This document shows positions 56,144 through 64,000 of a DNA stretch of 64,000 nucleotides, piece after piece. How positions within the stretch are numbered: position 1 is the first letter of the stretch; each line of letters starts with the position of its first letter. The stretch spans positions 11,675,384 through 11,739,383 of the forward strand of contig OX388317.1 in assembly GCA_947579605.1 (NCBI GenBank). The letters run 5' to 3'. The notes under the pieces were generated by a model. That model had not been told where the DNA came from. It saw only the letters and a program-made list of their open reading frames with translations, and did not search any database. Origin of the DNA: Athripsodes cinereus. Its lineage: Eukaryota > Arthropoda > Insecta > Trichoptera > Leptoceridae. Position numbers and translations under genes: made by a program.

Positions 56144-56614
56144 TAATAATAATTATGATGATTGATATAGGTTCATGTTTTAACTCAATGTTAATTCAGA
56201 TAGGACGTACAAAACATAAATTAATTATGTTGGTGCTATTCTTAGCATCCGACAGCTACAAAACATCTACAAACTCGTGTTGTTATGACACGTGTATTTG
56301 AAATCAATTTATAATTACCTACTAGATTGTTGAATCTCACTCTAACATAATATCATCTTTATATTTCTCGTACTTATTTAACATGATCGTATTGATACAT
56401 CCGACTTCATAATATTCTTGTCTTTCATGATCAATGACGCTGTTACCTTCTCTGGATAGATCGCCTATAACGATAATACCCAATAATAAAAGTTGTGCAT
56501 AAGCATTTGAAAATCTTGTTTAAAAAGAAATTCAAATTCATGATCAACATTCACTTTGTCAGAACGTGAATATTGGATAAGAAACGGTGTATTGAGGAAA
56601 GGGATCCAATAAGT
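56144..56614. other. AT-rich spacer
   Basis: Nothing recognised. Confidence 0.35.
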
Positions 56615-56661
56615 AAAATGATTTTAAAAACACTGTATAATTTCCAAATTAAATTTATTCA

Positions 56662-56706
56662 CCTCAAACGTTTTCGCCAAGGCTTCTACTTGGCATCATC
56701 ATGAGG
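56662..56706 (-). ncRNA. Hammerhead-like motif, degenerate
   Basis: This is the mirror copy of the motif at 57164. The core reads ATGATGA instead of CTGATGA, so the invariant first C is lost; stem II and GAAA are kept. It is probably inactive. Confidence 0.35.
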
Positions 56707-56867
56707 ACTAATTAGTTTAAGTTCATATGTAGTGAGTCTGTTTTCTATTACTAACTTATACTAGAGGTGGGGGGGAGTTTCAAGGTGGGAGAGAAAGGGC
56801 GGAGTTGAGGGTGTTTGATAAGAGAGAAGGAGATGGGTATATCAACAAAGGAGATGCATATGGTATT

Positions 56868-57055
56868 TGGATATTCACCAAATTGTTCTTATTTTTATGG
56901 ATTTCAAGAATCTCCAGGGCATTCAATTTGTTAATCTTAGACTCGGAGTGCAAGACCTTAGTACCTTGCATGTCAATAGAATGGTCATGTTGGACACAAT
57001 GGTCTGCCATATGCATCTCCTTTGTTGATATACCCATCTCCTTCTCTCTTATCAA
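56868..57055 (-). pseudogene. Penelope-like ORF C-terminal end
   Basis: The minus frame includes MADHCVQHDHSIDMQGTKVL, then HSESKINKLNALEILEI and LVNIQIP. It aligns with the C-terminal end of the second element (MADHCVEHNHSFD...NIQIP), the distal part of the GIY-YIG nuclease region of Penelope-like polyproteins. The RT and the GIY-YIG core are missing. Beyond NIQIP the frame enters the inverted repeat and is meaningless. Confidence 0.7.
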
Positions 57056-57163
57056 ACACCCTCAACTCCGCCTTTTCTCTCCCACCTTCAAACTCCCCCC
57101 CACCTCTATTATAAGTTAGTAATAGAAAACAGACTCACTACATATGAACTTAAACTAATTAGT

Positions 57164-57208
57164 CCTCCTGATGATGCCAAGTAGAAGCCTTGGCGAAAAC
57201 GTTTGAGG
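57164..57208 (+). ncRNA. Hammerhead-like ribozyme motif
   Basis: Stem I CCTC/GAGG closes a CTGATGA core (57168-57174). Stem II is GCCAAG/CTTGGC, then GAAA (57195-57198), a 2-bp stem III (AC/GT) and a UU cleavage context. Short stem III is known for Penelope hammerheads. One extra T between CTGATGA and stem II departs from consensus, and the same T occurs in the second element, so activity is uncertain. Confidence 0.45.
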
Positions 57209-57255
57209 TGAATAAATTTAATTTGGAAATTATATAGTGTTTTTAAAATCATTTT

Positions 57256-58261
57256 AATTATAATGAATTTCCAAAGTGTTAACACAAAAACATTTGATTT
57301 ATTAGATCCAATAAGTCTTCAAAAATGTTAAGCATTTTGCTTTTGTGCAAAAATATGCTTCTAAATATCAGCATTGTATCTGAAATACCCGTATCAAAAA
57401 ACGACGGAATATTTTAGGTTTTAATTAGCCAGAATTTAAAATTTCGATGTACTACAACTTTTATGGTAGAACTACTTTTTTGTAAATTATTTAATAAAGG
57501 TTTCGGTGTTCCGCCGGTTGGTATATTTAAACTTTAAATTTTATGTTTTTTCTCTGAAAGAAGAAATAAGAATTTGCTTGTAGAACCTGTAATAAAATTT
57601 AAATTATATTTTAAAACACGTGAAACGAAACGCTATGAAAATGAATATTTAAACTACAATTTGGCTGTGATTGTAAAAAAGAAAATTGGAAAGATTATTA
57701 ATGGATATAATTTATTTTTCATGTCTAATAAACGAATAATTTTGCATCATTTGAAAAAGATACCTAAATTACATTATGTTGTAAAGATAGAAATATATTT
57801 TGGTTTTTGTGTAACAAAATAACACTTCATAGTACTAAATAGATAGTAAAAATTTAAGAAATATTATTAAATTATATCTGATAGTTTGAGTGTGAGTTTT
57901 TGTGTTAAATTTTTAAGTAGGTATTAAAGTTTAGTAGCCATATTTAACCTACAATTTTATGTTTTAAAAATGATTGAGAATATACTAAGAAAATGAAATT
58001 CTCCCTTAAATAAAGTTTATATAGGTAAATGTGTGTGTACCAATTAATCTTTTTTTCTATGTTGAATTCTACGGCTCATGTACCAATTTAGTGAATAATA
58101 ATAAGAAATACGTAATTATAAGACAGAGGTGCATTATCTTATATTATGTTTTAAATCGTCATAGAAAATACATGTTCAAAAACTTGCATCTTTGTTATAG
58201 CGGCAAAGCACCCAAATATACGTAGATTAAAACCATCCCTAAAAAGCACATAAATATCTTC
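57256..58261. other. AT-rich spacer
   Basis: No gene is supported; frames at 57574-57822 and 58031-58225 are AT-driven. Confidence 0.4.
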
Positions 58262-58510
58262 TTCTCAACATGTCTTGACGGGTCTCCCCGACGTTGACGA
58301 CCACCTGGGAGAAATCCTTCGTGTTCTAGGCAGCACGAAACAACTAATCCACACCTCTCATCCCGGTCCACTCTTTAATGTTTCGGAGCCAGGAAAGCCG
58401 CCTTCTTCCAACCCTTCTACGGCCCTCAATCTTCCCTTCTACGACCAGATTTAGGATGGCATATATTTTTTACTCTCATTATGTGACCAAAATAATAAGT
58501 TTTACGGAGC
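58262..58510 (-). pseudogene. LINE C-terminal stub (VEGKIEGRRRVGRR family)
   Basis: The minus strand reads NLVVEGKIEGRRRVGRRRLS, then WLRNIKEWTGMRGVD, a TAG, LFRAA, another TAG, and KDFSQVVVNV. LxxEGKIEGRRxxGRxxxxWL..I.(D/E)WTG is a characteristic C-terminal segment of an insect RTE-like LINE lineage. Two stops and a degraded (GAA)n tail mark it as dead. It is unrelated to the intact LINE's C-terminus. Confidence 0.8.
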
Positions 58511-59381
58511 TTGATTGTTGTGAACAAATTCTCTATGACCATTTACTCTACCTAAATATAAGTAGATAAAAACCATCCCTTAGTTATTATATTAAGGAAA
58601 TACATTTACCCAACATTATACAATATTGTGGTTAAAATTACAAAGACCGTAGATTTACTTTATTTTTGTAATAATAGTATTAGTTTCTATATTAAGAAAT
58701 ATCATTAGAAGTCGGATAAACTACAATCAAATATACAAGACACAAAATAATAACAATTATCATGATAATGTTCTATCGTAAAGCTTTCCAGGAAGATAAT
58801 AAAAACCCTATTATTCTCTAATTCTGATTTGGTCTTGGGTAAACAACTAAATTAATTGGACACGTGGGGAAAAACTTATACAAGGCGATAAGAAAACAAG
58901 TTTTTATTACTATGAATGCCCTAGATTTTTATACAAATTCAACATTGAAGCTTCAACGTTCTTCAATTTAGAAAATATATTTCTTGTAGAATTTGACAAT
59001 AATGACAAAATGTTGTTTTTACTTATGAAGGTGATTCCACCTGGTTTGGATGTCTATTTTTTTTTAATGAAAGAGCGAACGATTAAGCATAAATCATAAT
59101 TACCAACCAGCAAATAATCCTGATAATTTGGAGGAGTTAAAAATTATTTCATTTTGATATTAATTTCTTTCAATTTCACCATTTCTTGTTGCTTCCAAAG
59201 ACACAGGAGAGAAAAAAGCTACTCCATTCATATCATCAGATTCAATGACAGTCACTTCACGCAATAGTAAAGAATCCAATATTTTAAAAATTGCATCAGG
59301 CAATTATTATAATTATATAAATTATGTAGGTACACACGTACAATGTATACATCTCTATCTATACGATTATTTATTTTTTTT
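58511..59381. other. AT-rich spacer
   Basis: Nothing recognised. Confidence 0.35.
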
Positions 59382-59823
59382 AAATTATGATTTCTCAAAT
59401 GTTTTTTCATTTGTTTTTAGAATACTTTTTTTTATTCATTAAACATTTAATCAAATATTACTAATGTTGTGACGCTTCGAACAAATAAATAAATAAATTG
59501 TTGGCCGATTTTATAAAAAAAATAATATATCAATGATCAATTGAGTATGATAAATACATAACATTTATCAATTTAATATTCAAATAACTTTATTTAATTA
59601 GGAAATTATGATTTCTCAAATGTTTTTTCATTTGTTTTTAGAATACTTTTTTTTATTCATTAAACATTTAATCAAATATGACTAATGTTGTGACGCTTCG
59701 AACAAATAAATAAATAAATTGTTGGCCGATTTTATAAAAAAAATAATATATCAATGATCAATTGAGTATGATAAATACATAACATTTATCAATTTAATAT
59801 TCAAATAACTTTATTTAATTAGG
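59382..59823. repeat. Tandem duplication with 221-bp unit
   Basis: AAATTATGATTTCTCAAATG starts units at 59382 and 59603. The two units are almost identical (one visible change, ATTACTAAT against ATGACTAAT). Confidence 0.92.
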
Positions 59824-60327
59824 AATAAGACACTTTAATAAAATAAAATCATTTTTTATTTCGTGTAAAGGAAATGTAAATATAAATAATTTTAATATTT
59901 CCTTAGACAATTAGCATTAATTTATTTCATATTAGGTATATTTATATGTTTACGATTTGCTTTCAAGATGTTCTTTTCCATTTCGTGTTCCTAATTATAA
60001 TATTACTAATGTTGTGACGCTTCGAACAAATAAATAAATAAATTGTTGGCCGATTTTATAAAAAAAATAATAAATCAATGATCAATTGAGTATGATAAAT
60101 ACATAACATTTATCAATTTAATATTCAAATAACTTTATTTAATTAGGAATAAGACACTTTAATAAAATAAAATCATTTTTTATTTCGTGTAAAGGAAATG
60201 TAAATATAAATAATTTTAATATTTCCTTAGACAATTAGCATTAATTTATTTCATATTAGGTATATTTATATGTTTACGATTTGCTTTCAAGATGTTCTTT
60301 TCCATTTCGTGTTCCTAATTATAATAT
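59680..60327. repeat. Overlapping tandem duplication with 324-bp unit
   Basis: From GACTAATGTTGTGACGC at 59680 the sequence repeats at 60004 with a 324-bp offset and only one or two changes. It overlaps the second 221-bp unit, so the shared core is present three times (59460, 59681, 60005). Confidence 0.92.
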
Positions 60328-60635
60328 TCCGTTTTATGTCTTTTCATTTCACGTCGCCGTGTTCTGGTCCTTTGTTTTTTGTATAAATTATTATTAGGTT
60401 TGATGATTATTTCGTATACTATATTTTTAGACGTTTTTGATTACAATATTTGCAAAGAGAATTTCGAAATATTATGTAAGTCGGTGAAAATATTATAATA
60501 TATTCTAGACAGTTTATTTGGAAAATATTATAATATTTAATTGTTGAAGGGTGTCTGTGTTCACACTGTGAAAACTCATATTTAATAATTTATAAATAAT
60601 TAAAACACTGTTATATTTTCACTATATTTATTTAA

Positions 60636-60677
60636 ACTCTAACGTTTTCGTCCACTTCAATGGACATTCTCAAGAGT
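60636..60677 (-). ncRNA. Hammerhead-like motif (left arm)
   Basis: Stem I ACTC/GAGT, core TTGAGAA in place of CTGATGA, stem II GTCCA/TGGAC, then GAAA and ACGTTA. Core positions are altered, so catalysis is unlikely; stem II carries a compensatory change relative to the other arm. Confidence 0.35.
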
Positions 60678-60809
60678 ACTGAATCAGTATAAAGTCCTTT
60701 ACAAAAATAGAAGGTGGTCACAGAGGGGGGAGAGGGGTGGCTGCAGGGATTGAAGTAGAAGAGTGGGGAGTGGTATTGGTAGGTACAACATTAGGTGAGA
60801 CGGGGTAAA

Positions 60810-61250
60810 CTAGTAATGGGGAATTTGGATATTAACAATATTATCCTGATGCTTAAATATTTCTATAGTTTCCATTGCGTTCAGACGTCGGTCACCACAT
60901 TCGGAATGTAAAACCACTGTACTGTCTATATCAAATGAATGATTATGTTCAACACAATGATCCGCCATTTCCGAAAAATTAGAAAGGCCCTTGAACGCCT
61001 TGGAATGTTCCTTAAACCTAGACTTTATCGATCTTCCAGTCTCACCTATATACACACTACTACAATCTTTGCATTTAATTTTACACACTCCACTACCATC
61101 CATTCTATCAATTTTATCTTTAATGTTAAAAAATAATTTTTCATTATTATTGTTTGTATAAAATGCTAATTTAAATGAGTCCTTCACTATATTATTTAAT
61201 TGATTAGTTAATCTTCCTACATATAGAAGTTTTCTCCATGGTTTGTTATT
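60810..61250 (-). pseudogene. Penelope-like polyprotein, C-terminal GIY-YIG endonuclease part
   Basis: The longest ATG-started frame is 60810-61187 (125 codons), and the same frame is open upstream to about 61250: PWRKLLYVGRLTNQLNN precedes VKDSFKLAFYTNNN. The region GVCKIKCKDCSSVYIGETGR, then SIKSRFKEH, is a GIY-YIG nuclease domain with the linked Cys pair. SEMADHCVEHNHSFD and the NIQIPHY terminus complete it. In Penelope-like elements this nuclease follows the RT and nicks the target. Here the RT is missing, so the ORF is a 5'-truncated remnant, although the nuclease frame itself is unbroken. Confidence 0.85.
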
Positions 61251-61377
61251 ATTATTATTAACTATCTAAGGGTAAATGTAATTTTTAACCACCCACCCAC
61301 CCCTCACCCTGCACCCACCCCTCTCCCCCCTCTGTGACCACCCTCTATTTTTGTAAAGGACATTTTACTGATTCAGT

Positions 61378-61419
61378 ACTCTTGAGAATGCCCATTGAAG
61401 TGGGCGAAAACGTTAGAGT
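61378..61419 (+). ncRNA. Hammerhead-like motif (right arm)
   Basis: Stem I ACTC/GAGT, core TTGAGAA, stem II GCCCA/TGGGC, GAAA, ACGTTA. Against the left arm the second stem II pair is C-G instead of T-A. Confidence 0.35.
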
Positions 61420-61703
61420 TTAAATAAATGTAGTGAAAATATAACAGTGTTTTGATTATTTATAAATTATTATAATATTTGTTTGTCATAAAATATAAAT
61501 AGATTTTATAACAAGCATTAAGTAAAAACAGTAAAAAAACAATACTCGATACCTTTTCTTTTTTATAGCTTTAATATGTTTCTCCCATGAATCCTCTGTC
61601 AAAGAAAAGGTAAATCATCTTTCATCGTTTTCTAGCCCCCTTTTAAGACAGGAATTCGAAAAAAATATCATGAAAAAGGCATTTTACATTTTCAATTCCT
61701 CGA

Positions 61704-61867
61704 GTTCGTCGGAAGCCTGGAAGTAGAGTCTTCGTCCGTGGTTCGGTACCAGGTGTAGCAAACTTCCCTTTCACGACACAAGCTTTTGGTAGCTAACTGT
61801 GAAAGGTGTATGAGGTTATTCTTGGGTTTATAACAAAACGCATATATATCTTTTTTTTAAAAAAAAC
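61704..61867 (+). mobile_element. SINE-B copy 3, nested in SINE-A
   Basis: GTTCGTCGGAAGCCTGGAAG, GTGGTTCGGTACCAGGTG and AGCTTTTGGTAGCTAACTG match the other SINE-B copies. The anticodon region is partly deleted. It ends in a T/A-rich tail. Confidence 0.8.
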
Positions 61868-61915
61868 ATGAAGATTACAGGAATGTCAGTTCCTATGTCA
61901 TCCATTCTCATTAAG
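61868..61915 (-). repeat. Unnamed dispersed repeat, copy 3
   Basis: The minus strand reads GAGAATGGATGACATAGG and AACTGACATTCCTGTAATC, matching 33917 and 38280. It lies between SINE-B and the resumed SINE-A. Confidence 0.55.
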
Positions 61916-62080
61916 CAAATTCTTTCTAAGGAAGAGCTCAATTTAATGATCAGGTAAACCAACATTCTGAAAGTTTTAAATCATTTTATTGGTACGGATA
62001 GGATGACTTGTATGCTCATTGCATAGAGTTTGCCCGCTGGTTAACCTGCCCGTGGCAATTGCCGTGATGATATGTATGTT

Positions 62081-62408
62081 TTTAATCTTGAAAATACTGC
62101 AAAGAGGACAGCAGTCATCATCAATCGTTCATTTACATAATATGTAGAATTTTGAATTTGAATTACCACCCATCTGCTCATTGAGAAGGTATGTTAACGG
62201 ACACACTGTGTTTCTGAAAACATTGGTATGCGAAAAATAAAAGAAATAAGAAATATTAATAAATTTCAAAAGCATTTTTTCAGATATTTTATCTACCTAC
62301 TTGTAACAATGAATAAACATGTTTCTTCAATGAAGTTATTCATTCTGGGAAATGACTATAACTACAGTAGCTGTATCAAAATTGAAAAACTAATGTTTTT
62401 TTCCTCAG
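62081..62408. other. AT-rich spacer
   Basis: Nothing recognised; the short frame at 62228-62431 is AT-driven and runs into the LINE stub. Confidence 0.35.
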
Positions 62409-62768
62409 AGGAGTGGCTGGTGTGTCATTAAGAGACCGTATAAGGAATACGTGTGTTCGTGAGGCTCTCAAGGCGGAACCAGTACTCTTGCATATAGAGA
62501 GGTCGCAGTTGCGACGGCTGGGTTACGTTTTCCGCATGCCAGAAGACAGCCTACCAGTTAGATCTTTGGAGGCTGTGGGAGAGGGCAGAAGACCGGTGGG
62601 CCGCCCTAGGAGAAGCTGGCAAGGGCAGGTGTCAAACTTGTGTGTTGAAAGGCTTGGTTTGGAGTGGCCAGAGGTCCAGGAAGCAGCAGTGTACAGGGAT
62701 CTCTGGAGGAGGTACCTAGGCGCAATGGGCCCCCGACCCAACTAGGACAAGGGGAAGAAGATGTATGT
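62409..62768 (+). pseudogene. 5'-truncated RTE-like LINE, copy 2 (GATGT-tailed family)
   Basis: The frame GVAGVSLRDRIRNTCVREAL, LKAEPVLLHIERSQLRRLG, YVFRMPEDSLPVRSLEAVG and RRPVGRPRRSWQGQV runs unbroken to LGAMGPRPN and stop (62745). It matches 18646-19013, where the same region has stops, so this copy is the better preserved. It ends CAACTAGGACAAGGGGAAG then a (ATGT)n tail. RT and endonuclease are missing by 5' truncation. Confidence 0.88.
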
Positions 62769-62812
62769 ATGTATATACCTATGTATGTTTTTTTTACTAT
62801 ATATTTTTTATT

Positions 62813-62990
62813 GAGAGAGTCGTCTTTCATCTTATAAAGACATTAACAATTAATAATGTCAGTCTTATAAAGACATTAACAATTAATAATGTCAGTCTTA
62901 TAAAGACATTAACAATGAATAATGTCAGTCTTATAAAGACTGATGATAATGTTATTAGAAGACAATATATGTCTCTCTCAAATAACAAAA
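62813..62990. mobile_element. Fold-back element, family F copy 3, with 33-bp internal repeats
   Basis: TTGAGAGAGTCGTCTTTCATC at the left and GACAATATATGTCTCTCTCAA at the right form the outer arms. Inside, CTTATAAAGACATTAACAAT units start at 62831, 62864, 62897 and 62930 (period 33 bp, three full units plus a partial). Each unit is itself partly palindromic (GACATTA...TAATGTC). The core matches 49792 and 50949. The frames seen on both strands across it are repeat artefacts. Confidence 0.75.
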
Positions 62991-63933
62991 AGTGGAAAAA
63001 AAAGTGATTTAATTTCATTATGAAATTCCACTACGTAAACACAGAAACAGTGAATAGTAGCTGTATCATTCAATCACATAAATGTTAATCAACTGAAAAA
63101 ATGTATTATTTATATTCAACGCGTCGAGAATGAAACGTTTTCAATTCCAATACTATTTGCTCTTCAAATTACAAAACTCCCACTCAACAGGAAGAATCAT
63201 TCGAAAGTCATTCAACCTCTTTTTTTATTAGAGGTTGCGTTACTTCCAGACATAAAGTTTACATCCTGGTGTGGTAGGGTCACCACCTAAGCCTTCATTT
63301 CACTTTGGCTGGTGATTTAAGGAAGCAGCCTAGAAAATTGAATTTCGTTACTGTTTGCTTTGATTTGAATACAAAATGTTATTAACTTGTCACCATTTCT
63401 GTTGGCGAATAAATGACAAACGTGCTCGGAATAATTGAAGGATTATTCAGATATATTATCATTTCTTTCTTTTATACCCACATAAAAATCCTTATCTTTC
63501 TTTCTCTCTCATACATCTTGGTAACAAAAGCAGAATTATGATATTTCATTAAACTTCATGGTAAAATATTTAGAACATATACGTTGGTACGAGTATACAC
63601 ACGACATGTCTACCGCTATATAATTGATTCGCTCAAAACAAAAACAGACCATGTGACTTTGATCCAACTTTCGGGAAATCAATAAAAACATCTCAGTGTA
63701 AAAAAAATGTACTATCGTCATGAAATATTAAATATTATCAAATTATTCCATGTTTTATACATACGATTTTGCTCATTTATAATTAAAAAAATAAATAGAA
63801 CATGTATAAAATAAATTTTGAAAAAAATTTATATGGTCTGTTTTTGTTTTGAGAATTTAAAAGTAAAACATCTTGCTCATATTTTAAATGATATATTGAA
63901 ATAAGTGACTTATTTTTTACAATACATCGCACA
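62991..63933. other. Spacer upstream of the right-edge gene end
   Basis: The sequence is mostly AT-rich. A GC-richer patch lies at 63230-63345 (CATCCTGGTGTGGTAGGG). If the feature at 63934 is real, part of this is its 3' UTR and downstream region on the minus strand. No canonical AATAAA is seen close to the stop. Confidence 0.35.
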
Positions 63934-64000
63934 CTATTCTACTCCAGCTTCATTCCCTTCATCCTCATCCGTGTCGGACACAGCCTGCTCCTGATATTCT
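63934..64000 (-). CDS. C-terminal end of a beta-tubulin-like gene (partial)
   Basis: The minus frame open from the window edge reads EYQEQAVSDTDEDEGNEAGV, then E and a TAG at 63934-63936. Beta-tubulins end in a (S)EYQQYQxA segment followed by an acidic, Glu/Asp-rich tail, and both features are here in order. The match is about 8 residues plus composition, so a divergent, perhaps tissue-specific, beta-tubulin is the best guess; another protein with an acidic tail is possible. Balanced codon use (GAC, GAG, GCC) contrasts with the AT-rich frames elsewhere. Only 22 codons lie in the window. Confidence 0.5.
   Translation of the reverse strand, partial: EYQEQAVSDTDEDEGNEAGVE

Larger units (their letters stand above)
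56615..57255 (-). mobile_element. Penelope-like element 1, truncated, with inverted terminal repeats
   Basis: Arms of about 249 bp (56615-56863 and 57007-57255) are nearly perfect reverse complements. Between them lies the end of a Penelope-type ORF on the minus strand. Inverted pseudo-LTRs around a 5'-truncated ORF are known for Penelope-like retroelements. Each arm holds a hammerhead-like motif. Few differences separate the arms, so the insertion is young. Confidence 0.75.
60583..61478 (-). mobile_element. Penelope-like element 2, truncated, with inverted terminal repeats
   Basis: Arms of about 170 bp (60583-60747 and 61308-61478) are reverse complements with scattered differences. They share AAACTCTAACGTTTTCG, AGAGTACTGAATCAGT and a GGGGGGAGAGGGGTGG block. 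The interior carries a minus-strand Penelope-type ORF end with a GIY-YIG domain. The arrangement is the same as in element 1, but the sequence family is different. Confidence 0.8.
61629..62080 (+). mobile_element. SINE-A copy interrupted by other repeats
   Basis: The head (GCCCCCTTTTAAGACAGG, ATTCGAAAAAAATATCATG, GCATTTTACATTTTCAATT) ends at about 61702. The body resumes at about 61930 (CTCAATTTAATGATCAGG, then CATTCTGAAAGTTTTAAATC) and runs to TGCCGTGATGATATG. A TCAATT-like string at both breakpoints suggests a target duplication of the inserted SINE-B. Confidence 0.7.

Noticed and set aside
62831..62950. CRISPR-like array (regular 33-bp units)
   Set aside because: The units are contiguous identical tandem repeats without unique spacers, in eukaryotic DNA.
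62827..63018. Repetitive peptide frames such as NNVSLIKTLTI repeated three times
   Set aside because: They are a direct read-out of the 33-bp DNA repeat on either strand.

Overview
This window reads as AT-rich nuclear DNA from an arthropod, most likely an insect. There are no bacterial-style operons and no long host gene. Nearly everything recognisable is transposable-element sequence in many states of decay. The (T)AGGTAC-rich spacers and the mix of RTE-like LINEs, tRNA-derived SINEs, Penelope-like elements, piggyBac and MITEs fit an insect. I cannot fix the order from sequence alone; Hemiptera and Lepidoptera are both possible.

Layout. (1) 1-13 kb: copies of a roughly 255-bp SINE (called SINE-A here), one tRNA-headed SINE-B, LINE 3' ends, two small perfect hairpins, a 962-bp piggyBac relic with TTAA duplications (10709-11670), and a full-length SINE-A with an 11-bp target duplication (12380-12634). 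(2) 13-22 kb: a reverse-transcriptase remnant, a Harbinger-like MITE, several LINE 3' ends, a 5'-truncated LINE lying between 40-bp inverted repeats, a second tRNA-headed SINE with a (TTATG)n tail, and one possible host terminal exon. (3) 22.8-25.9 kb: the one intact large gene, an uninterrupted endonuclease plus reverse transcriptase ORF of an RTE-like LINE on the minus strand, bounded by an 8-bp duplication. (4) 26-48 kb: truncated copies of that LINE, more SINE-A copies, other LINE 3' ends, a small MITE, and one candidate host exon (42289-42413). (5) 48-64 kb: a long element built from TTCGAA repeats, several fold-back elements, a solo LTR with a six-unit heat-shock-element array, two Penelope-like elements with inverted terminal repeats and hammerhead-like motifs, overlapping tandem duplications, a SINE-in-SINE nest, and at the right edge the minus-strand 3' end of a possible beta-tubulin-like gene.

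How the parts relate. SINE-A shares its 3' end, and also a 24-bp internal block, with the two ends of the intact LINE. This suggests SINE-A is mobilised by, and partly derived from, that LINE. At least seven other LINE lineages are present only as C-terminal or 3' UTR stubs, as 5' truncation during target-primed reverse transcription would leave. The observations I rate highest are the heat-shock array in the LTR, the two-ended SINE/LINE relationship, and the paired Penelope-like elements with a compensatory change in a hammerhead-like stem.
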